7,181 nucleotides of DNA from Chloroflexota bacterium (GTDB taxonomy: Bacteria > Chloroflexota > Dehalococcoidia > Tepidiformales > Tepidiformaceae): NCBI GenBank assembly GCA_021823905.1, contig JAKALX010000184.1, positions 1-7,181 on the forward strand, read 5' to 3'. Each line of letters opens with the position of its first letter. Within the stretch, counting starts at the first letter, position 1. A program made the translations under genes and the position numbers. Positions 1 through 5,551 of the stretch are shown here, piece after piece. The notes below the pieces were generated by a model, which made no database searches, was not told where the DNA came from, and saw only the letters and a program-made list of their open reading frames with translations.

Positions 1-24
1 GTATACGGCGTGCATGATCCTACT

Positions 25-387
25 CTAGCGGCTCCTCCGCTCGAGCCAGATGCCTCCCTCTGGGCCCTCGCCGTGCAGCGGGCGAAAGCCCATGCGGAAC
101 CAGAAGTAGACAGCGAGCCCGAGGTTCGGAGGCGCCCAGGCGCGAATCGTGCCGAAGCCGGTTGCTTCCGCCGCGCGAACGAGCAGGTAACCGGCTTCCG
201 AGCCGCATCCGTAACTCCGCTGCGCCGCGTCGACGCACAGCGCGCGAATCGTGAGCGAACCCGTCTCCTGCTCCATGACGACGCGTCCAACCCGCTCCCC
301 GTCGCGCAGACGGACGATCGAAACTTCGCCCTCGACCCCCCGCTCGAGCCGCACCCGGTCTCCTTCGATCGGCCATGCGATCCTCAT
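25..387 (-). CDS. Compact GNAT-family N-acetyltransferase
   Basis: Probable acetyl-CoA-dependent N-acetyltransferase of 120 residues; the acceptor substrate cannot be told from sequence. The acetyl-CoA-binding motif A is visible as R57-S-Y-G60-C-G62 (R/QxxGxG), preceded by the strand SLTIRALCVD and followed by the helix AGYLLVRAAEATG. Motif B is seen as N88 followed by YFWFRMGF (residues 94-101), the usual helix and GF turn near the C terminus. The usual GNAT length is about 140-170 residues; here the N-terminal part that normally carries helices alpha1-alpha2 of the acceptor site is very short. I chose ATG at 387 because it overlaps the dinG stop codon as ATGA, typical of translational coupling. 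A GTG at 399, in frame, would add four residues, but the GGGA sequence abuts it directly. The gene is the second of an operon with dinG. The family call is firm from the motifs; a role in DNA repair or damage tolerance would be inference from position only. Confidence 0.85.
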   Translation of the reverse strand: MRIAWPIEGDRVRLERGVEGEVSIVRLRDGERVGRVVMEQETGSLTIRALCVDAAQRSYGCGSEAGYLLVRAAEATGFGTIRAWAPPNLGLAVYFWFRMGFRPLHGEGPEGGIWLERRSR

Positions 388-3137
388 CGGCCCAGCCACT
401 CCCGCACCGACTCCGCCACGTCGCCTATACCGCCACGCAACTTCGTGCAGTCGGGCACGGAAGCGACGAAACGCGCGCCGTAGCTCTTCTCCCAGATTCG
501 TCGATCGAGCACCGCGACGACGCCCCGGTCGTTCTTGTCGCGAATCAGCCGGCCGAACCCCTGCCTGAACCGCAGGATCGCCGCCGGCAGCGAATATTGC
601 CCGAACGGGCTGTCGTACTGCTCCGACCGCGCCCTCTGGACGGGATCCGTCGGCACCGCAAACGGCAGCCGCGCGATGATCAGCAGCGAGAGCGCCTCGC
701 CGCGCACGTCAACGCCCTCCCAGAAGCTCTGCGTTCCCAGGACGAGCGTTCGCAGTTGCTCCTTCAGCAGGTCGATCAGCCGCTTCGGCGTGCCGTCGAT
801 CCCCTGCGCGACCACCGTAATCCCCTCGGCTGCGAGCGCGTCGCGAACCCGCGGGTACACCTGCCGGATGGCCGCGTGCGACGTGAACAGCGCCAGCGCC
901 CGCCCGCCGGAGGCAGCTACCAGCTCAGAAACGGCCCGCGCTACCGCATCGGAATAGCCCGCGTCGTTCGGCTCGGGGATGTCCGTGAAGCTGGTCAGCA
1001 GCGCAGCGCGCCGGTAGTCGAACGGCGAACCGAGCTGCAGCGTCTTTGGCGTTTCGAGCCCCAGCCGGCGGATCGCGTACTCCATGCTCCCGCCTGCGCT
1101 CAATGTCGCGCTGGTCGCCACCACGGTTCGCCGCTTTGCGAACAGCTCCTCCCAGAGCCTCGGCCCGACATCCAACGGCGCCGAATGAAACGAGGCCGTG
1201 TCGTCGTTCTCCCGCGCGAGCCAGGCGATCGTCTCGTCGCCGGCAGCCTTCATCAGGTCGGCGAAGAAGGCGCGCAACTCCTCGACGCGCCGCGTGGCCG
1301 AATCGATCTCGCCGGCCAGCACGTCGCCTTCCTCGGCTGCCGCCGTGGCTGCAACGGCTCGCGCGGCGCCGGCGGCAGCCGTCAGCGCCTCGCGCAGCGC
1401 CCGATCGAGCTCGCCCCAGGCAAGCTCGGCGGCCGTCCACGATTCCCGCGCGCGAACGGCGGGCGCCACCAACAACCGATCGTCCTCTCCGCGCGGCACT
1501 TCGCGCAGGAGCGTCGAGAAGGCGGGCAGCAGCATCCCCTGGGCGCGAGCGACCGCCTCCTCCAGCGCCTTCCCCGCCGCCTTGACGCTCGTCTCGGGGA
1601 AACCCTTGAGCAACGCCGCGACGCCGCCCTCCCGGCTCTCCCGCGAACCGCGACGGTGCAGACCTTCGAGTGCGTCCGCCAGCAACCGCCGGCTGACCGA
1701 GCCTCCGAACTGGCGCGTCGCCGTCTCCTCCAGGTTGTGCGCCTCGTCGACCACCAGGTGGTCGAACGGCGGCAGCGCGCTACCGCCCGTGGCAAGGTCC
1801 GCCAGCAGCAGCGCGTGGTTCACGATCAGGATGTGCGCCGACTCGGCCGCTTTCCGCGCCCGGACCAGGAAGCATTGCCCGTCGCGCACGAAGCGGTTCG
1901 GCTTCGCCAGGCAATCCGTGTCCTGCGCTGACAGCCGTTGCCACGTTGCCGCCTCCCGCGGGCCGAGGCGCAGCTCCGAACGGTCGCCGGTCTCCGTGTC
2001 CGGCAGCCAGAGCAGCAGCGACGACGCCAGCTCGGCGAAATCGGGGTCCCCCAGGCTCGCGCCGTAGCCGGCGAAAAACCGCCGCACGCAAAGGTAGTTC
2101 GAGCGCCCCTTGAGCACGCTCGCGCGCAGCTCGCCCTCCTCGGCGATGACACCCGCCGCCTTCAGCATGCGCCGCAAAGCGGGGATGTCCTTGGCCAGGA
2201 GCTGCTCTTGCAGGTTGATGGTGTTCGTCGAGACGACCACCCGCTCGCCGTTTCGCAACGCGTGGAGCGCCGCCGGGACGAGGTAGGCGAGCGACTTGCC
2301 CACGCCCGTCCCCGCCTCGATCATCCAGTGCCCGCCGTCGGACATGGCGGATTGCACGGCCTCGGCCATCTCGATCTGCTCCGGCCGCTCCTCGAATGCT
2401 TCGAACACGGGGCCAGCCGCGGCGAACACAGCTCGCACCTCGTCCGCGCTGATCGGCAGCGCCGGTTCGCGCCTCGCCAGCGCCGGGTAGTCCGGCGCCG
2501 GCCTGGGAAGCGGCAGAGCGTGGGCGGAGGGCGCACCGGATTGCCACGTCTCGCCTCCAACCAGCGCCGCCAGCGCCGTGTCGCGAACGGCAACAACCCC
2601 TGCCAGGTCCGCCCGCGTTGCCTCGGGCAGGGCGTCGAGCCTTCGGTTCAGCTCCAGGAAGACGCGTCCCGCCGCGCGCGCATCCGGCAGGGCACGATGG
2701 TGCTCGCCTATCTCGATGCCCAGCTCGCGCGCGACGTCGGCGAGGCCCGCGGGGCCGGCGCCCGCCAGCAAGAGCCGCGCCAGCTCCGCCGTGTCGAGCG
2801 CCGTGACGCGCGCCAGATCTATCCCCTCGCGGCGCAGATACCCGAGGTCAAATCCAAGGTTGTGCCCCACGACAACGCTGCCGCCCAGGAACGCCTCGAT
2901 CTCGCCGGCCACCCCGGCGATCGCGGGCGCGCCCCGCACCATCTCGTCGCTCAGTCCCGTGAGCTTCGAAACGAAATACGGGATCTCGCGGCCCGGGTTC
3001 ACGAGGGTTTCGAACACGGCCATTTCGTCCCCGTTCGCGGCGAAGCGCACCGCCGCGATCTCGGTGATCCGGTCGCGCTCCGGGTCGAGCCCGGTCGTCT
3101 CGATGTCAATGGCTACGAACGAAATCAGGTCGAACAT
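384..3137 (-). CDS. dinG: DinG-family ATP-dependent helicase with N-terminal DEDDh exonuclease domain
   Basis: Cytoplasmic superfamily 2 DNA helicase of the XPD/DinG type fused to a DnaQ-like 3'-5' exonuclease; 917 residues, the usual size for the fused form and longer than the helicase-only E. coli DinG. Exonuclease domain, about 5-165: ExoI D11-I-E13-T-T-G, ExoII H92-N-L-G-F-D97, ExoIII H147-x4-D152, so all catalytic acidic residues and the His are present. A Pro-rich linker (about 200-230) leads to the helicase: RPEQ 251-254, Walker A G276-T-G-V-G-K281-S, motif Ia around 301-313, DEAH box D464-E-A-H467, motif III S676-A-T678, motif V GTQSFWEGVD 801-810, motif VI QGFGRLIR 859-866 with R863 and R866. 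The iron-sulfur segment has C350, C409 and C422, but N414 stands where the fourth Cys is expected. The ATG at 3137 places the exonuclease strand right at the N terminus, so the start is secure, although the Shine-Dalgarno sequence is weak. The family role is unwinding of damaged or structured DNA. It is first gene of an operon with the GNAT gene, and a LexA-like box covers its start. Confidence 0.96.
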   Translation of the reverse strand: MFDLISFVAIDIETTGLDPERDRITEIAAVRFAANGDEMAVFETLVNPGREIPYFVSKLTGLSDEMVRGAPAIAGVAGEIEAFLGGSVVVGHNLGFDLGYLRREGIDLARVTALDTAELARLLLAGAGPAGLADVARELGIEIGEHHRALPDARAAGRVFLELNRRLDALPEATRADLAGVVAVRDTALAALVGGETWQSGAPSAHALPLPRPAPDYPALARREPALPISADEVRAVFAAAGPVFEAFEERPEQIEMAEAVQSAMSDGGHWMIEAGTGVGKSLAYLVPAALHALRNGERVVVSTNTINLQEQLLAKDIPALRRMLKAAGVIAEEGELRASVLKGRSNYLCVRRFFAGYGASLGDPDFAELASSLLLWLPDTETGDRSELRLGPREAATWQRLSAQDTDCLAKPNRFVRDGQCFLVRARKAAESAHILIVNHALLLADLATGGSALPPFDHLVVDEAHNLEETATRQFGGSVSRRLLADALEGLHRRGSRESREGGVAALLKGFPETSVKAAGKALEEAVARAQGMLLPAFSTLLREVPRGEDDRLLVAPAVRARESWTAAELAWGELDRALREALTAAAGAARAVAATAAAEEGDVLAGEIDSATRRVEELRAFFADLMKAAGDETIAWLARENDDTASFHSAPLDVGPRLWEELFAKRRTVVATSATLSAGGSMEYAIRRLGLETPKTLQLGSPFDYRRAALLTSFTDIPEPNDAGYSDAVARAVSELVAASGGRALALFTSHAAIRQVYPRVRDALAAEGITVVAQGIDGTPKRLIDLLKEQLRTLVLGTQSFWEGVDVRGEALSLLIIARLPFAVPTDPVQRARSEQYDSPFGQYSLPAAILRFRQGFGRLIRDKNDRGVVAVLDRRIWEKSYGARFVASVPDCTKLRGGIGDVAESVREWLGR

Positions 3138-3144
3138 CCGTGCG
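3131..3144 (-). promoter_or_regulatory. Candidate LexA (SOS) operator over the dinG start codon
   Basis: Read on the minus strand the site is CGCACGGATGTTCG. Against the Gram-positive-type LexA/DinR consensus CGAACRNRYGTTYG it agrees at 13 of 14 positions; only the third base differs (C for A). It spans the ATG of dinG (3137-3135), and a weak -10-like TAGACT lies just upstream on the minus strand at 3159-3154, so a bound repressor would sit at the transcription start. Part of the match (ATG TTC G) is also coding, which lowers its weight. Regulation by LexA is inference; dinG is a known damage-inducible gene in E. coli. Confidence 0.4.
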
Positions 3145-3242
3145 AGTCGTCACAGTCTATCCCGCCCTCGCGTTCTACCGCGAGCCGCGAGCATAATGCG
3201 AGGACCGATCCGCCCCACCCTGGGCCGGCGCCGCGCCACCTG

Positions 3243-3271
3243 CTGACGCGCGCCCTCGGGAGGGGTATACA
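3243..3271 (+). promoter_or_regulatory. Candidate sigma-70-type promoter for the EF-G2 gene
   Basis: A -35-like CTGACG (3243-3248, four of six to TTGACA) is followed after exactly 17 bases by a -10-like TATACA (3266-3271, four of six to TATAAT). Both lie in the divergent intergenic region and point toward the EF-G2 gene. Transcription would start near 3278 and give a leader of about 75 nucleotides. The region is otherwise very G+C-rich, so the AT-rich TATACAA stands out. No promoter of similar quality is seen pointing toward dinG. Confidence 0.45.
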
Positions 3272-3284
3272 AGGGTTTGTCAGG

Positions 3285-3323
3285 GGCCGCCGGGCGCCCG
3301 CGTAACACCCGGGAACCGCGGCC
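3285..3323 (+). other. GC-rich hairpin in the EF-G2 leader
   Basis: GGCCGC at 3285-3290 is complementary to GCGGCC at 3318-3323. Inside it, CGGG at 3291-3294 pairs with CCCG at 3308-3311, leaving a 13-base loop and a bulge (3312-3317) on the 3' side. A competing 10-bp palindrome, CGGGCGCCCG, sits at 3291-3300, so two alternative folds exist. The structure ends 14 bases before the ribosome binding site. It may tune expression or simply reflect base composition; no known riboswitch class is recognised. Confidence 0.3.
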
Positions 3324-3337
3324 AGGATCTCGCCACT

Positions 3338-3343
3338 GGAGGG
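3338..3343 (+). promoter_or_regulatory. Ribosome binding site of the EF-G2 gene
   Basis: GGAGGG lies nine bases upstream of the ATG at 3353. It is a strong Shine-Dalgarno match and supports this start over any upstream in-frame codon. Confidence 0.75.
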
Positions 3344-3352
3344 TGCTCGCCT

Positions 3353-5419
3353 ATGAAAGCCTATGCAACCGAGGACATCCGCAACGTTGTCCTCATGGGT
3401 CACGGGAGCGTCGGCAAGACGATGCTCTGCGAATCAGCGTTGTTCGAGAGCGGCGCCATCACCCGCTTCGGCACGATCGAGGACCAGAACACGGTCAGCG
3501 ACTACGACGAGGACGAGCACAAGCGAAAGTTCTCGCTCAACCTCTCGATCGTTCCCGTGCAGTGGGAAGGGCGGAAGATCAACTTCATCGACACGCCGGG
3601 CTACGCCGACTTCGTCTCCGAAGTCATCTGTGGCGCGCACGCGGCCGACATGGCGCTCGTCGTCGTCGACGCCGTCTCCGGGCCAGAGGTGGGCACCGAC
3701 CGTGCCTGGCAGATCGCCGAGCGCTTGAAGCTGCCGCGGATGATCGTGGTCAACCGAATGGACCGCGAAAACGCGAACTTCGAACACGTCCTCGAGCAGC
3801 TTCGCCGCCGCTGGGGCCCGAAGGTCACCCCGCTCCAGGTGCCCATCGGCGCCCACACCACCTTCGAGGGCGTCGTCGACCTCCTGCACGGCAAAGCCTA
3901 CTTCGGCGAGCAGGCCGAAGAGCGAGAGATCCCGGAGTCCTTCCGGGCAGAGGCGGACCAGCTCCGCTCCCAGCTCATCGAGGCGATCGTCGAAACCGAC
4001 GAAGACCTCATGGCCAAATACTTCGCCGACGAAGAGCTAACCGAGGACGACCTCCGCAAGGTGCTCCACGGCGGCCTCGACCACGGCCTCATCATCCCCG
4101 TCGTCTGCACCTCGGCGGTCCGCCAGATCGGCGTGCGCACCCTGCTCCACAACATCGTCTTCAGTGGCCCCTCGCCGCTCGAACGCGATCCCTACGTTGC
4201 CGAAGATGGCAAGGAGCTCGCCGCCAACCCGGCCGGGTCGCCGGTCGCGATGGTGTTCAAGACCGCCGCCGACCCCTACGTCGGCCGCCTTACCTACCTC
4301 CGCGTCATCAGCGGCACCATCAAGTCCGACACCCACCTCTGGAACGCGAACAAGGGCGCCGACGAGCGCCTGGGCACGCTCTACGTCCAGCGCGGGAAAG
4401 ACCAGGATCCCGTTCCCGAGCTTGCCGCCGGCGACATCGGCGCGGTCGCCAAGCTCGCCCACACCTCGACCGGCGACACCCTCACCTCCAAAGAGGCGCA
4501 GGTGACCCTCCCGCCGATCCAGTTCCCGAATCCCGTCCACAGCATGGCCGTGCGACCCGCCTCCAAGGCCTCCGTCGACAAGCTTGGCCCCAGCCTCCAA
4601 CGGCTGGTCGAAGAGGATCCCGGCCTGCGCGTCAGCCGCGACGAGTCCTCGGGCGAGATCATCCTCGCCGGTCTCGGCGACGCCCACCTCGACGTCACCA
4701 TCGAGCGCCTCAAGCGCAAATTCAACGTCGAAGTCGATCTCAGCGTCCCGCGCGTCCCCTACCGCGAAACCGTCGTCAAGAAGGGCGGCGCCGACTACAC
4801 GCATAAGAAACAGACCGGCGGCCACGGCCAGTACGCCCGCGTCGCGATCAACATCCAGCCGCGCGAGCGCGGCGCCGGCCTGCAATTCACGCAGCAGGTG
4901 GTTGGCGGGGCCGTCCCGAAGGAGTTCATCCCCGCGGTCGAGAAGGGCATCGTCGAGGCAGCGCGCGAAGGAGTGGTCGCCGGCTACGAGCTCACCGACT
5001 GCGAGGTAATCCTCGTCGACGGCAAGCATCACCCCGTGGACTCGAGCGAAATGGCGTTCAAGCTCGCCGCTTCGCAGGCTCTCAAGGAAGCCGTCGCCAA
5101 CGCCGGACCGACGTTGCTCGAGCCGATCATGACCATCCGCGTGCAGGCCCCGGAGGAGTTCGCCGGCGACGTCGTCAGCGACCTCAACACCAAGCGCGCG
5201 AAGATCCACGGCATCAATCCCGACGGCGGCATGAGCCACGTCGAAGCCGAGGTTCCGCTCGCCGAAATCCAGCGCTATGCCTCCGACCTGCGCTCAATCA
5301 CCCAGGGCCGCGGCGGCTTCGAGCTCGAGTTCGACCACTACGGCGAGGTTCCCGGCCAGCTCGCCCAGAAGGTCATCGCAGACCACAAGAAGGCGCTCGA
5401 AGACGCCCACGCGCACTGA
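3353..5419 (+). CDS. fusA2: Elongation factor G-like GTPase, EF-G2 class
   Basis: Translational GTPase of 688 residues, close to the normal EF-G length, with all five EF-G domains: G domain 9-270, domain II about 296-380, domain III about 388-465, domain IV about 466-588, domain V about 589-680. G motifs: P-loop G16-H-G-S-V-G-K22-T23 (canonical EF-G has DAGKT in this loop), switch I R58-K-F-S61, G3 D80-T-P-G83, G4 N134-R-M-D137, G5 T253-S-A255. Domain IV has HKKQTGGHGQY (484-494), and the tip His that enters the decoding site is kept as H560 in HHPVDSSEMAFK. Domain V carries SDLRSITQGRG (644-654). The P-loop, the DTPGY motif and HKKQTGGHGQ are typical of the EF-G2 (FusA2) class rather than the housekeeping EF-G. 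Odd points: Y84 replaces the catalytic His of DTPGH, R135 replaces the Lys of NKxD, and K59 replaces the Gly of switch I RGI. Canonical EF-G drives ribosomal translocation; EF-G2 roles are poorly defined, and its GTPase may be weak or absent. It is transcribed alone, divergent from dinG and convergent with the transglycosylase gene. Confidence 0.93.
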   Translation: MKAYATEDIRNVVLMGHGSVGKTMLCESALFESGAITRFGTIEDQNTVSDYDEDEHKRKFSLNLSIVPVQWEGRKINFIDTPGYADFVSEVICGAHAADMALVVVDAVSGPEVGTDRAWQIAERLKLPRMIVVNRMDRENANFEHVLEQLRRRWGPKVTPLQVPIGAHTTFEGVVDLLHGKAYFGEQAEEREIPESFRAEADQLRSQLIEAIVETDEDLMAKYFADEELTEDDLRKVLHGGLDHGLIIPVVCTSAVRQIGVRTLLHNIVFSGPSPLERDPYVAEDGKELAANPAGSPVAMVFKTAADPYVGRLTYLRVISGTIKSDTHLWNANKGADERLGTLYVQRGKDQDPVPELAAGDIGAVAKLAHTSTGDTLTSKEAQVTLPPIQFPNPVHSMAVRPASKASVDKLGPSLQRLVEEDPGLRVSRDESSGEIILAGLGDAHLDVTIERLKRKFNVEVDLSVPRVPYRETVVKKGGADYTHKKQTGGHGQYARVAINIQPRERGAGLQFTQQVVGGAVPKEFIPAVEKGIVEAAREGVVAGYELTDCEVILVDGKHHPVDSSEMAFKLAASQALKEAVANAGPTLLEPIMTIRVQAPEEFAGDVVSDLNTKRAKIHGINPDGGMSHVEAEVPLAEIQRYASDLRSITQGRGGFELEFDHYGEVPGQLAQKVIADHKKALEDAHAH

Positions 5420-5443
5420 TGGCGCCCGTTGCCGTGGGCAGCA

Positions 5444-5458
5444 GCCTCATCCCGAGGC
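5444..5458 (+). terminator. Short stem-loop downstream of the EF-G2 gene
   Basis: GCCTC and GAGGC form a perfect 5-bp stem around an ATCCC loop, 25 bases after the EF-G2 stop codon. No T-run follows, so it is not a standard intrinsic terminator. It could assist termination or protect the 3' end of the transcript, but the assignment is weak. Confidence 0.2.
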
Positions 5459-5472
5459 CCGACCTGTAGGGA

Positions 5473-5517
5473 GGGCGTGGCGCCTTCCAGTCCGGAGCCG
5501 GCTCCGCCCCTGGCGCC
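5473..5517. repeat. Palindromic element in the convergent intergenic gap
   Basis: The core is a perfect 14-bp palindrome, CGGAGCCGGCTCCG, at 5493-5506. GGGCG at 5473-5477 can pair with CGCCC at 5505-5509, and the heptamer TGGCGCC occurs at both 5478-5484 and 5511-5517, with a third copy at 5420-5426. The element therefore offers several alternative hairpins on either strand. It lies between two convergent genes, the usual home of REP-like dispersed elements and of bidirectional terminators. Whether it is dispersed in the genome cannot be seen from one window. Confidence 0.45.
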
Positions 5518-5523
5518 CGCGTC

Positions 5524-5551
5524 GCGCCTTGCGCCTTGCGCCTTACGCCTC
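5524..5551. repeat. Tandem 7-bp repeat (GCGCCTT)
   Basis: Three exact copies of GCGCCTT stand at 5524-5530, 5531-5537 and 5538-5544, followed by a degenerate fourth unit, ACGCCTC, at 5545-5551. The array ends directly against the stop codon of the minus-strand transglycosylase gene (5552-5554), so changes in copy number would not change the protein. Confidence 0.8.

Noticed and set aside
1..15. ATG at 15 on the minus strand (Met-His-Ala-Val-Tyr) as the start of a third operon gene, nine bases after the acetyltransferase stop.
   Set aside because: The position is plausible, with AGGA nearby, but five codons at the window edge cannot be tested and the spacing of AGGA is too short.
397..399. 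GTG at 399 as the start of the acetyltransferase gene.
   Set aside because: The Shine-Dalgarno-like GGGA is directly adjacent to the GTG. The ATG at 387 forms a classical ATGA overlap and matches the start of the fold.
3192..3197. CATAAT on the plus strand as a -10 box.
   Set aside because: It matches TATAAT at five of six positions, but nothing resembling a -35 box lies 16-18 bases upstream, and the TATACA element at 3266 has a better-placed partner.
375..3305. Two long plus-strand open frames (375-1931 and 1938-3305) opposite dinG.
   Set aside because: They are antisense to a gene with every exonuclease and helicase motif intact. Their translations are Arg-, Gln- and Pro-rich with no domain, as expected from frames opposite a high-G+C gene.
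3277..5239. Long open frames overlapping EF-G2: plus strand 3277-4806 and minus strand 4037-5239.
   Set aside because: The overlapping frame encodes a complete EF-G-like protein with a good ribosome binding site. The alternatives are low-complexity (Arg/Pro-rich or Asp/Gly-rich) and show no family motifs.
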